In this document: positions 24,550-34,947 of the stretch, one piece after another | How positions within the stretch are numbered: position 1 is the stretch's first letter | Layout of the letters: each line of letters begins with the position of its first letter | Assembly (NCBI GenBank): GCA_033980235.1 | Contig: CM067062.1 | Coordinates: 13,659,991-13,723,990, forward strand | Direction: 5' to 3' | DNA length: 64,000 nt | Source: Diadema setosum | Lineage: Eukaryota > Echinodermata > Echinoidea > Diadematoida > Diadematidae | The notes under the pieces: generated by a model | Database searches by the model: none | Seen by the model: the letters and a program-made list of their open reading frames with translations, nothing else | What the model was told of the DNA's origin: nothing | Program-made: the position numbers and the translations under genes

Positions 24550-25003
24550 TTACCTGTTGAACTGCTTGTGCGAGTTGACCCAGGAGGGTTCAACAACGAT
24601 TTTGGGGGTCCGGCGACGTGGCCCACTGTTGTGCTCTTCGGAACACGTGTGGAGATAGTTGCATAGTTTGAATTTCGCACTTGATATGCGCCATTTTTTA
24701 TTCATGAATTTCAGTGAATTTTTATTTGTAAGAGTGGTTGATTCATGGAACCCTGCCGAATCATGGACCACTTGCTTTACTGGCTTTGGCTCCTCTATAA
24801 GATGTGCATGCTTTATGACATTCACCACATGGGAATTTCGGTTTTCGTGGTCCTGGGTTACTTTCCACATCACCACTCAGCAGTAATGCATGTGCACATG
24901 AAAGGGCTATCAAAAAGTTTATAGTTACCAGTAGTACCACAATATGGCTGAAGTTCCAGCCATGATCACGATGATGTGAGAAAAGATAGCAAGCATGGAG
25001 CAA
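24550..25003 (-). pseudogene. 2A-like leader and decayed PHD finger of a CR1-like element
   Basis: The minus-strand frame from 25003 encodes a hydrophobic stretch (HIVVLLVTINFLIALSCAHA) and then LLLSGDVESNPGP at 24886-24848. This fits the 2A consensus D-V/I-E-x-N-P-G-P, which causes ribosome skipping between Gly and Pro. Directly after come RKPKFPCGECHKAC, the start of a PHD finger (CxxC), and then stops. In a neighbouring frame the phrase VHDSAGFHEST looks like the decayed rest of a PHD finger. There is no in-frame ATG and a TAG lies just upstream, so the leader is truncated or broken. 2A-like sequences next to hydrophobic leaders are known in sea urchin non-LTR retrotransposons. Confidence 0.7.
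24848..24874 (-). other. 2A-like ribosome-skipping motif GDVESNPGP
   Basis: Nine codons on the minus strand read G-D-V-E-S-N-P-G-P without ambiguity. The match to the 2A core is complete. Function in this copy is doubtful because the surrounding ORF is damaged. Confidence 0.85.
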
Positions 25004-25412
25004 AATATGCCTGAAATTCTATGCTTTGCCACTACTAGAATCACACATTGTGATTATGCATATAAACATGTGCATAAATTCAAATCAAGTATGGTTTAGT
25101 GCAATATGATTGTATACAGTTGTGTATACAGCTCACAGTTAGGAAGTGAGAAAGTTACAAGTCAACAACTTGGATGTCTATAGGTGGGCACACATGGAAG
25201 ATCTGCCAGGAAAGCCAAATCCAGGTCCAGGTCAGGAGTGGTAAAATGCATCAAAGTATTCCTACATTTTTGTCTCCAAAGTGCTCACACATGTAGGGCC
25301 TACATAACATATGATAATTCAGATTCATAGTGAGAATCCTGAATATTAGCAAGATTGAATGCGTATAATATCAAATTCTGCTGCACAAGTTCAGGACATG
25401 TGTCATGGTCCC

Positions 25413-25443
<31 letters not shown>

Positions 25444-27446
25444 AGACTGAGGTGGGAAACAAAAAACAAAAGGGAAAGACAACCTGTCGCAAACAGGCAT
25501 GATTACTGTAAATACAAGACCAATTTCTTACTGTTATGGTTTTGTCTTGTCTATCTCTAGATTATCTAGACGTACCTTTGACCGAAAGATCGGTCTGTAT
25601 CTGTCCGTCGGGGAATGTTCCGCGGAGACTGCGTCTGGCTTCACGGATCCCCTCCGTAAGGACAACGTCAATGGCAAAATATGAAAGAGTCCTCCGGCCG
25701 GACAGACGGATCTTTCTGTCTAGACGTACCTAGACTACATGTATATCAATATAAACCGGTTTCACTCTAAAAAAGTTAATATTACTCGTTAATTAATAGC
25801 CGAGTATGGCGCACAGCACTGCACTGCACTGTTGAGTGTTGTTACTGTGTTAGTGTGGGGATCCGTTAGTGTGTAGGCGCTAGATCGCGTTATACACAGC
25901 CAGCACGGCGTCTACACTAGTCTGGTCAGGGGTGGGTCAGGCTATGTCTAACGTTAGACTATATGAGAATACGTACCATTTAAAGCAAATTTTCTTTCAT
26001 TTAGTCACATCAGTATCGAAAAGAAAACACGTCTTCCCTCAGTTCCCTGCTTATGTTATGAGAAGTTCCGATTCGCCTTCCCTACATATTTTGTACGTAC
26101 AGTGATGAGTGTTGTACATACATGTATCACGTATGTAGGCACGTAATATACTGGTAGTATACGTCACCATAAGATCCTACACACACCACTACCACCACAG
26201 CATAATTGCGTAAGCATTGTCAATAGTCTACGTGGTTTAGTGGCCAAAAAGCGGGTTGATATGGTTGATATCTCTCAACCCGCTCTGACTCTGGCACTCT
26301 AGCGCCCGCATGGTGTTGTTGGAACATCACGTTGATCTTTTCTTTGACACAGCAAAAACACAACCAGTATATTGACGCAACCCCGGGAGTACATAATGAA
26401 AATGATGTTTAAGTCGATAATTCAGCAACTACTTGCCCTTTCCCTCTCAAAAGTCATCTATGACTGGGAAACTGCATTGATTTGATGGGAGGAGACGACT
26501 CTTTTTTTTTTTTTTTAGACCTTGTATAACTAGCTCTGCCTCTGTAGAGGTCCCACACAACACTCCATGTAATATAGGCCCTACTTATCGTCTCACCTCC
26601 CTGCATAAATTTAACCTGCGTCAATTTTGTAAATAGCATACAAAACAATGTACATGTCCCCACGAGGGGTTTCTGTTGTGAATGAGTTCTGAAATGAATT
26701 GAAATTGAATTGAAAAAATTGAACTGAAATTATTAGCATAAAGCTCTACATGCAGAGCAATCATAGACTTGTTAATGTGAGGTACAGACACGATTGTATC
26801 GATAGCACAATGAGCACAACAATGTCAACATGATAAGGGATTAGAAATATAAAAAAAATCACCAAACGTAACAAGTTTGATAAAATTTCCTCTAACTGTC
26901 CTCCATTTTTGTAATGAAAAGTTGAAACAGAAATAAATTGCTGATAGATCTGCAAGGCTGGTGAATTTAGAATTCTGCTGTTTACAAAATTTACAAAAAT
27001 AGTGGGTATAAGTACGACTGTGGCGCGGTGATTGAGTCGAGTGATCCACGTCATGCAAGCTATCGTTATTATTTACTTTATGTCACCATTGCAAAGTATA
27101 CGCATGTTCAATTGTTTTCTCATACTATGTGTATATTATACAAATATTTGTATGAAATCTTATGAATTGTATACTTCTTACAAATTGTCAAATACATGTA
27201 ATATGAATTGTCAAATAGGCCCTATATACTATACAATATTATGTACTCCTCCCCCCCCCCTTTTTTTTTTTTTTTTTTGCTGAATGGAAATAAAGTATAA
27301 CTGAATTGAAATGAACTGAAAATTCTTCCATATGCTCTGCTGCTGAGTTAAGTGCATCCGGTGTATACGACAAATTGATATGAATAAATTGTGTGTGTCA
27401 TCTGCGTAGCAGAATATACTCCAGGAAACTTAATCATGGACATTTA
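25004..27446. other. Non-coding DNA with microsatellites
   Basis: No exon recognised. It contains a (CA)n run at about 25412-25440, a T-run near 26502, and a 13-bp direct repeat TCTAGACGTACCT near 25569 and 25719 within a CpG-rich 190-bp patch of dyad-like sequence. It also has a C/T homopolymer near 27250. The patch at 25560-25740 may be a MITE, but its ends were not resolved. Confidence 0.4.
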
Positions 27447-29157
27447 GTCCATGGGCCAGGCCAGATATTGGTACCACCTGAGGTGGCAATACCTTTTTGG
27501 TGTCATTTTGTTTGTCGGGCATAGATATGCTTATCAAGCTATGATAGCATTTCCAAATGAGTAGCTTAGTCATAATAAATGAATTTTAAACCAAGTTGGT
27601 CTCGTTGTTATATCCCTGTATATCTGAATCGAGACCAACCGCTATGGAAAGAAGAGCACTGTCTTCTGAACTTTGAACTTTATTGAGAATAACACCTTTT
27701 GGCCAGGTGGGGACATTTTAAACGTACATAACATAGGCCTACGTAAACATACACTGTAGTATCATACTATAACGATATAAAACATATTTACAAATAGTGT
27801 ACTACATGTATATACAGTTGCCAGCCGTCACTCAATCTGTGAATCAAGGCTTACTTGGCAGTAAGCAAAATTAATTACTTAGTTACTTAAAGGGAAGGTT
27901 CAGCAGTGGGGTAGAGGGAGGTCTATAAACTTTAAAAAAATGATTTATGATATCAAACAAAGACAATTATCAATTTTTAATACTTTGTATTAAATTTTGG
28001 TTGTATTCAACAATTATTTGAATATAATTAATTGTGATACAACATAAATATTAAACCAAAATGTGAAACTTAATTTTTTGTGTGTGGCCGCTGCATTTTG
28101 TTCAAATTCAAAAAAAAAAAAAAAATGACTGTTAGATACATTAAAGGCAGTATCTTTTCCAGGATGCCTGACATGAAGGTATGGTGTTTCAGACATGTAA
28201 AAAGCCACATGAAAACACTGCTGCATTTTCAAATGTCTGGGTGTTTTATGAATATATTTGAAGTAAATGGATCGATTATAAATTAATCGATTAACAAATT
28301 TGTCATCACTTTTGAATTGTAAGTTCTCTAAAGACTAAGACAAAAATGCAAATAGGTTCTAAAGTAACAAAGTTACATTTTAATCGTAGTATACAATAAC
28401 AAAGGGTTTTTTAAAACAGTTGAAAGCTTCGATTATGTTCCACTATTGAACCATCCCTTCAAGTCGGAACCGGATAAATAGTAATGGTGCATAAGACATT
28501 ATAGTTTCTAAGTAAAACAGTAATATTAAGAGTCATGGAATTAGGAGGGGGGGGGGAATGTATTCTACGGGAAGGGAAAGGGGAGAGATGGGGGTGGGGG
28601 GGGGAGCTAAAATGGTGGCTTCCAAGGACTTGAATTCCACCATAATAGCATATTATGTTCACAGGTGTTCTGTTGTAAACGCAGTGCGCTTAGTCTTAGA
28701 GCAGAATATCAATGAGGAATTAGACATACCTTTAAGAATTCATAACTTTTGAAGGTATTTTCCAATTTTCCTCAAACTTTCTATAAGTGGTCCCCTTAAT
28801 CTTCAAATAGAGCTGCACAATATTGTGGTAAGTATAGCAAGGTCTAAGTCTCAAACTAGAACCCGGAACGCTGGACTGTGAGCATTAAACCCACTTAATC
28901 GTATTCGAGATTATCACTGTATCTATGTACATTCAATCATTTTTTAGCTTATTAATAGATTATAATAAAAATTTCACCTGGAACTGCTCAGTTGAGGACT
29001 GCTATAAACAGGTAAAATTAATTATCCAGGAATAGTTGATCATTGGATAAAACGGAATATCAGTTTTTATAATCAATTCTCTGGGACTTTAGAAACATAT
29101 ATACCTTGTAATGGTATTAAACAAAAACTGTTGAACTGCGGGTTTATCGCTGAACAC

Positions 29158-29204
<47 letters not shown>

Positions 29205-29790
29205 AGTTTATGTTTGTTCTGTGTGTAATAATGTGTGTTTTACAACCGAATCGCAAAGATGACAGAATTTTGCTTCAAAATTGACCAATAAATGACCTTC
29301 AAAAGGAGACCGCAAGATTGGCATGGAGAGAGAGAGAGAAAAAAAAAGAGGGGGAGGGTTGAAAACGGAAACAGACGAACATGCAAAGAGACAACCCTAT
29401 ACATAGGGACAAGATTTGATTTTTTTTTTCATTTCTAACGAAATTCATTTTTTTTTTTTGTACGAAAAGGCTTCCAATAGCAATTTCGACTAAATTGACT
29501 TTGGCTTAATTTTACCCAAATTACCCGCATTTACAACAGAACACCTGCGGACATACAGAAGGCAGTGCTCGTCTTTGTATAGCGGCTAGTTTCGATTCAG
29601 AAGTATAGGGATATACAAACGAGACCAAATTGGTTAAAAATTCATTTATTATGACTAAGCTACTCATTTGGAAATGCTATCATAGTTTGATAAGCGTATC
29701 TATGTCCGACAAACAACATGATACCAAAAAGGTTTTGCCACCTCAGGTGGTACCAATAACCCATTTTTCGGGTCTTGGCCCATAATGGAC
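27447..29790. mobile_element. 2.3-kb DNA element with long terminal inverted repeats
   Basis: The arms at about 27447-27640 and 29600-29790 are inverted copies; both contain GGTACCACCTGAGGTGG-like and CATTTCCAAATGAGTAGCTT sequence. TA lies outside both ends (27445-27446, 29791-29792). The interior carries a (TG)n run at about 29159-29200, G-rich runs near 28550-28600 and an A-run near 28110, but no transposase. It is a non-autonomous, TA-flanked element. Confidence 0.6.
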
Positions 29791-29796
29791 TAATTA

Positions 29797-30760
29797 GGCG
29801 TTTTCACATCAGCCCGATGTTTCGAAATAGCGCGCTATTTTCTGACTTGGGAAATTAAAAAATATCTCGAGCTAGGATTTTTATCGAGCTGATGTGAAAA
29901 CGCCTATAAGCTTATCCGTGTACAGAGGGAGATGGACAACCGACTAAGGGCGCAATTGAGACCTTTGTTGGCCTCCAAAGGGCAATCAGAAGCGATTTCA
30001 TCGATTCCGACTTAAAGGCGTTTTCACATTAGCCCGATGTTTCGAAATACCGCGCTATTTTCTGATTTGGGAAATTTTCCCGATAGCGAAATTTGTATAG
30101 CGCGCTATTTGATAATGTGAACACAAATTAACGCGCTAACTGTATCGCTCTGATCGAGAAAATTTCTCGAGTCCAACTCGGGAAATTTCTGAAATAGCGG
30201 GATAGTAGCGCGCTATTTGACACAGGCGTTTTCACATCAGCCCGATAAAAATCCAAGCTCGAGATATTTTCCAATTTCCCAAGTCAGAAAATATTTCTAA
30301 ACATCGGGCTGATGTGAAAACGCCCTAAGCCCGAAGAGAATTAGCCCGCATTTTTTTCGAGCTAATTCGACAGCTGAGTATGTGCAAACAGCATCTGTAA
30401 TTGTGTGTGCCCTCTCAAAAATTCCTCATGATTTGTGTGCAGTTTGCGTCGATCGATCGGGTCACACACGCTAGGCATGATGGGATGCATCGCGCTAATT
30501 TCTCGAGTCGTTTTCACAAGGCGTTTTTACATCAGCCCGATAAAAATCCAAGCTCGAGATAATTTTCTCATATTTCCCAAGTCAGACAAATAGCGCGCTA
30601 TTTCCAAACATCGGGTTGATGTGAAAGCGCCTAGGGCGTTTTCACATCAGCCCGATGTTTCGAAATTAGCGCTAGGCGTTTTCACATCAGCACGATGTTT
30701 CAAAATAGCGCGTTATTTTTCTGACTTGGGACATTAAAAAATATCTCGAGCTTGGATTTT
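29797..30760. mobile_element. Cluster of at least six short GGCGTTTTCAC MITEs
   Basis: Related units begin GGCGTTTTCACATCAGCCCG and end in the inverse. Complete units are 29797-29904 (TA on both sides), 30225-30324 and 30520-30631. Partial or nested ones begin at 30017, 30634 and 30675. Inside are repeated AGCGCGCTATTT and CTCGAGCTTGGATTTTT blocks in both orientations. The units are 100-115 bp and non-coding, and some inserted next to or into one another. Confidence 0.7.
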
Positions 30761-30762
30761 TG

Positions 30763-30962
30763 CATGGAAATTGGGAATTGTGAAAGTTCGACTCCAGTTG
30801 GAGGCACAAGACGCAACAGAGGATGCTGACTACAAACATCATAGTCAACGTGATGATCATCAGGAGGAAGTGCACTTTAATAGGGGAATCTTGAGGACTG
30901 TCGAGAGTAATAACCCAAGAAGTACTTGGTGGGGACTTCTGCTTCCTTGTTTTTGAGGCCAT
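30763..30962 (-). CDS. Candidate first exon of a divergent minus-strand gene (type II membrane protein)
   Basis: From ATG at 30962 the minus strand encodes MASKTRKQKSPPSTSWVITL followed by a short linker. A hydrophobic segment of about 25 residues follows (VHFLLMIITLTMMFVVSILC, continuing), ending LQLESNFH. A basic N-terminus followed by one hydrophobic span would suit a signal anchor. The frame continues into MITE sequence to a stop at 30687, and I see no convincing splice donor. I do not recognise the family, and it may be spurious. It is head to head with PTGR1, 635 bp from the first exon 1, and the repeat-unit boundary falls 17 bp from its ATG. Confidence 0.3.
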
Positions 30963-31042
30963 TTTCACAGTCACAACATAACTTGACACTGTCACTGCTC
31001 AAAATGATTTGGTGAAGACGAGTGTGTGTCAGCTGAGATCAG

Positions 31043-31050
31043 TCACGTGA
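31043..31050 (+). promoter_or_regulatory. TCACGTGA E-box in the upstream region of each unit
   Basis: A palindromic CACGTG core in the TCACGTGA context, preferred by USF/TFE3/TFEB-type bHLH-ZIP factors, lies about 550 bp upstream of exon 1. The same site recurs in units 2-4 with the repeat. Motif only; activity is not shown. Confidence 0.3.
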
Positions 31051-31483
31051 TTGCCGCAGTATCGCTTTGCATAATTATGCTGGGCATTCGCTGCTCATTC
31101 GCTTTGTCCGCTCAGCATCCGTTGGATTGACTGTACGCATTCGATTTCATTCGTTGCTTTATTCGATCGTAACACGGTTAGCATAAGCGAACGTTCGAAA
31201 ACCACATTCGCGTGTTTGCTTGCGTATTCGAGCGTATCTGGACTTTGCCAAATTTTGCCCATCCGCTAGACATTCGCTGATTTATACGCTATACGTGTGA
31301 CGAGGCCAAAATGTTTAACAAAAAACATCGGAATGCACCTTCCTCTCGACTCAGCATATAAATTTGTGCATGCTTGTGTGATCAAATTGTGACTAACAAA
31401 AGACATGGTGAGGGAACTTTTTGGGGGCGTCCATTCGCCCTCCACGGGTAAATGCTCGCCAGCCAGACAGAGCTGAAGAAGCT

Positions 31484-31499
31484 TGACTCGGACGAGTCA
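31484..31499 (+). promoter_or_regulatory. 16-bp dyad TGACTCG-GA-CGAGTCA just upstream of exon 1
   Basis: A perfect inverted repeat with a two-base centre, about 100 bp upstream of the ATG and repeated in all four units. The half-sites resemble AP-1/antioxidant-response half-sites. Rodent PTGR1 is an NRF2-inducible gene, which makes an inducible element plausible. The dyad is also preceded by CTGAAGA and followed by CGAAAC, which resembles a degenerate hammerhead core, so a structured RNA or repeat origin is an alternative. Confidence 0.3.
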
Positions 31500-31596
31500 C
31501 GAAACTGTTCTCCGTGATTTTCACAAGTAAGGCCAGTCGAACAGATTTAATTTACACGCTTTTATACACGTGAAGACACGTTGATATCAACGCAGA

Positions 31597-31705
31597 ATGT
31601 CTCGAAAAGGAAAAAGATGGGTCCTGGTGAAATATTTCGATGGTTTCCCGAAGGAGAGTGATGTGCGACTCGAGGAATTCAATATACCAGCCCTTCAAGA
31701 TGGAG
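31597..31705 (+). CDS. PTGR1: PTGR1 exon 1, unit 1
   Basis: From the ATG at 31597 it encodes 36 residues plus one base: MSRKGKRWVLVKYFDGFPKE, continuing SDVRLEEFNIPALQDG. The donor is GGAG|GTAAAA, phase 1. It aligns with the N-terminus of vertebrate prostaglandin reductase 1 (leukotriene B4 12-hydroxydehydrogenase), where residues such as the W and the FxGxPxxSDxxL pattern are shared. PTGR1 is a cytosolic NADPH-dependent enzyme of the zinc-free medium-chain reductase family. It reduces the double bond of 15-keto-prostaglandins and other lipid enones. Since units 2-4 follow, this exon 1 would need to skip over later copies to reach exon 3. Confidence 0.88.
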
Positions 31706-31921
31706 GTAAAACCATGCAGGGAGGTGCTAGAAAAGGAGAGACAACTCTTCGTAATTCATGCAAACTCATTGGCATAATTGCCAGAGATAATTAGTTAAGT
31801 GTTGTTTTGTTTTATGTATTGTATTTGGGGAAGTTTTCAGAACTGGATTTTTTTTTGGGGGGGTACTTTGTATTAAGAATTTACAGTACAATTTCTTTTT
31901 CAGGCATGTTTACTTCACCTT

Positions 31922-31937
31922 ATATATATTATTATTA

Positions 31938-31986
<49 letters not shown>
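31922..31986 (+). repeat. (TA)n microsatellite in intron 1 (units 1-4)
   Basis: An AT-repeat tract; counterparts are at about 34229-34292, 36536-36602 and 50970-51032. Lengths differ between units, which otherwise match closely. ORFs rich in Tyr-Ile are translations of this tract and are not genes. Confidence 0.85.
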
Positions 31987-31988
<2 letters not shown>

Positions 31989-32595
31989 TCAAGTGTATTG
32001 AGGAAAGATTACAATAATGAAATATATCTTATAGATAATAATAATGAAAATGATGAAAAATAAATGCATCGCTGGTTAACCATAAATTATTATGCGCTCG
32101 TATTGAACACCGATACAGGAATGTGTGAAATGGGGCTGACTGCAGCGGATTTCTTCTCCTTATATTTCAATGCAACTTTTTTCGACAGCATGGCTTTCAG
32201 TTAATTAGTCTCCCTAATTCTGCAGGATGCTTCCTGAAAATTTCTTCATGTCTAGACAATAAGAAGCATCAAAATCTCCCTGTTTTGACGCAGGTATCAT
32301 TTTTTCCCCTCATCGAGTAGCATATACAGTATAATAAAGATCTTCCTAATTCTTCCTTATTAAAATCTCCCTGACTTTGACAACTATTTTATATCAGATG
32401 AATATTGGTTCTGGCCGTGCAACTGATTTGAGTATATAAGGTTGTGCATCTCAAAGTAGTGTATTCTGGATCTCAAAGTAGTCTATATTCTGGATAGGCA
32501 TATGCGTAAAAAATCACAGTATATGTATGTATCTTTATTGGCCTATATATGTATTTATAAAGTCTTCGTCTATCTTTATGAACGTGTTCGAACAG

Positions 32596-32641
32596 AGGTT
32601 CTCGTGGAAGCGGAGTTTCTCACCGTGGATCCATATATGAG
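32596..32641 (+). CDS. PTGR1: PTGR1 exon 2, unit 1
   Basis: A 46-nt exon between CGAACAG and AG|GTATTA. Joined to exon 1 it encodes EVLVEAEFLTVDPYMR, matching the vertebrate sequence EVLLEALFLTVDPYMR. The LTVDPYMR motif is a hallmark of PTGR1-type reductases. Phases fit (1 in, 2 out). All four copies encode the same residues. Confidence 0.88.
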
Positions 32642-32884
32642 GTATTATGAACAGTTGTCAAATTACTTCACTTGTTTTCCTTTTCAAAAGATACAAAAGT
32701 GAAAGATAATACAAGTGCATGACATTCAATCAGATCTTATTACTACCATTTTGTGGTCGTTGTTGTTGCATGATTACGATCATTGTTCATGACCTCCCAA
32801 ACATTTCAATTTGCTATTTAGCCTTTCACGACGAGTACATACACGTTTTCAAACGAGAATCTTGTACTTCTGATCCCACTGCGT

Positions 32885-32906
32885 TTTGGACACGTGTAAT
32901 TATGTA
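32885..32906 (+). other. 22-bp L1-identical filler at the internal duplication junction
   Basis: These 22 bases are identical to 47361-47382 in the L1 ORF, same strand. They recur at 35191-35212 and 37501-37522. In unit 4 the corresponding site (near 52172) passes directly from CCCACTGCGT to GTGCATGATAAC without the filler or the duplicated segment. Confidence 0.85.
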
Positions 32907-33906
32907 TCTCCCTGACTTTGACAACTATTTTATATCAGATGAATATTGGTTCTGGCCGTGCAACTGATTTGAGTATATAAGGTTGTGCATCTCAAAGTAG
33001 TGTATTCTGGATAATACAAATGCATGGCATTCAATCAGATCTTATTACTACCATTTTGTGGTCGTTGTTGTTGCATGTTTACGATCATTGTTCATGACCT
33101 CCCAAACATTTCAATTTGCTATTTAGCCTTTCACGACGAGTACATACACGTTTTCAAACGAGAATCTTGTACTTCTGATCCCACTGCGTGTGCATGATAA
33201 CGGCTCCGAATCTTTTCTTTCTATAGCTGGACAAACAGTATACTACACGTCTACCATTAGCAATGTTGAAAGGGATCTCAAAAGACTATTGATATAACTT
33301 GACACTGTCACTGCTCAAAATGATTTGGTGAAGACGAGTGTGTGTCAGCTGAGATCAGTCACGTGATTGCCGCAGTATCGCTTTGCATAATTATGTTGGG
33401 CATTCGCTGCTCATTCGCTTTGTCCGCTCAGCATCCGTTGGATTGACGCATTCGATTTCATTCGTTGCTTTATCCGATCGTAACACGGTTAGCATAAGCG
33501 AACGTTCGAAAACCACATTCGCGTGTTTGCTTGCGTATTCGAGCGTATCTGGACTTTGCCAAATTTTGCCCATCCGCTAGACATTCGCTGATTTATACGC
33601 TATACGTGTGACGAGGCCAAATGTTTAACAAAAAACATCGGAATGCACCTTCCTCTCGACTCAGCATATAAATTTGTGCATGCTTGTGTGATCAAATTGT
33701 GACTAACAAAAGACATGGTGAGGGAACTTTTTGGGGGCGTCCATTCGCCCTCCACGGGTAAATGCTCGCCAGCCAGACAGAGCTGAAGAAGCTTGACTCG
33801 GACGAGTCACGAAACTGTTCTCCGTGATTTTCACAAGTAAGGCCAGTCGAACAGATTTAATTTACACGCTTTTATACACGTGAAGACACGTTGATATCAA
33901 CGCAGA

Positions 33907-34015
33907 ATGTCTCGAAAAGGAAAAAGATGGGTCCTGGTGAAATATTTCGATGGTTTCCCGAAGGAGAGTGATGTGCGACTCGAGGAATTCAATATACCAG
34001 CCCTTCAAGATGGAG
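33907..34015 (+). CDS. PTGR1: PTGR1 exon 1, unit 2
   Basis: Encodes the same 36 residues as unit 1 exon 1, with the same ATG context and donor. Without a cDNA it is unknown which exon 1 copies are transcribed. Confidence 0.85.
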
Positions 34016-34245
34016 GTAAAACCATGCAGGGAGGTGCTAGAAAAGGAGAGACAACTCTTCGTAATTCATGCAAACTCATTGGCATAATTGCCAGAGATAA
34101 TTAGTTAAGTGTTGTTTTGTTTTATGTATTGTATTTGGGGAAGTTTTCAGAACTGGATTTTTTTGGGGGGGTACTTTGTATTAAGAATTTACAGTACAAT
34201 TTCTTTTTCAGGCATGTTTACTTCACCTTATATATATTATTATTA

Positions 34246-34294
<49 letters not shown>

Positions 34295-34901
34295 TCAAGT
34301 GTATTGAGGAAAGATTACAATAATGAAATATATCTTATAGATAATAATAATGAAAATGATGAAAAATAAATGCATCGCTGGTTAACCATAAATTATTATG
34401 CGCTCGTATTGAACACCGATACAGGAATGTGTGAAATGGGGCTGACTGCAGCGGATTTCTTCTCCTTATATTTCAATGCAACTTTTTTCGACAGCATGGC
34501 TTTCAGTTAATTAGTCTCCCTAATTCTGCAGGATGCTTCCTGAAAATTTCTTCATGTCTAGACAATAAGAAGCATCAAAATCTCCCTGTTTTGACGCAGG
34601 TATCATTTTTTCCCCTCATCGAGTAGCATATACAGTATAATAAAGATCTTCCTAATTCTTCCTTATTAAAATCTCCCTGACTTTGACAACTATTTTATAT
34701 CAGATGAATATTGGTTCTGGCCGTGCAACTGATTTGAGTATATAAGGTTGTGCATCTCAAAGTAGTGTATTCTGGATCTCAAAGTAGTCTATATTCTGGA
34801 TAGGCATATGCGTAAAAAATCACAGTATATGTATGTATCTTTATTGGCCTATATATGTATTTATAAAGTCTTCGTCTATCTTTATGAACGTGTTCGAACA
34901 G

Positions 34902-34947
34902 AGGTTCTCGTGGAAGCGGAGTTTCTCACCGTGGATCCATATATGAG
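34902..34947 (+). CDS. PTGR1: PTGR1 exon 2, unit 2
   Basis: Identical in coding and splice sites to unit 1 exon 2. Confidence 0.85.

Larger units (their letters stand above)
30980..33295 (+). repeat. PTGR1 5' tandem unit 1 (promoter region, exon 1, exon 2)
   Basis: First of four direct repeats, 2316 bp. It starts AACTTGACACTGTCACTGCT and ends ACTATTGATAT. At its left end it differs from units 2-4 by small changes (for example four extra bases near 31130 and one extra A near 31308). It carries an internal duplication lacking exon 2 (about 32365-32471 with 32702-32884, repeated as 32907-33188). Confidence 0.92.

Noticed and set aside
26195..26310. Hairpin AGCGGGTTGA...TCAACCCGCT as a possible tRNA or small RNA gene
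   Set aside because: No tRNA box A/B or cloverleaf; only one short stem is visible.
31584..31595. TATCAACGCAGA before the PTGR1 start codon looks like a cDNA-library adaptor
   Set aside because: It lies in genomic context, repeats in all four units with intron sequence after exon 1, and the match to the adaptor stops at the ATG. Chance similarity.
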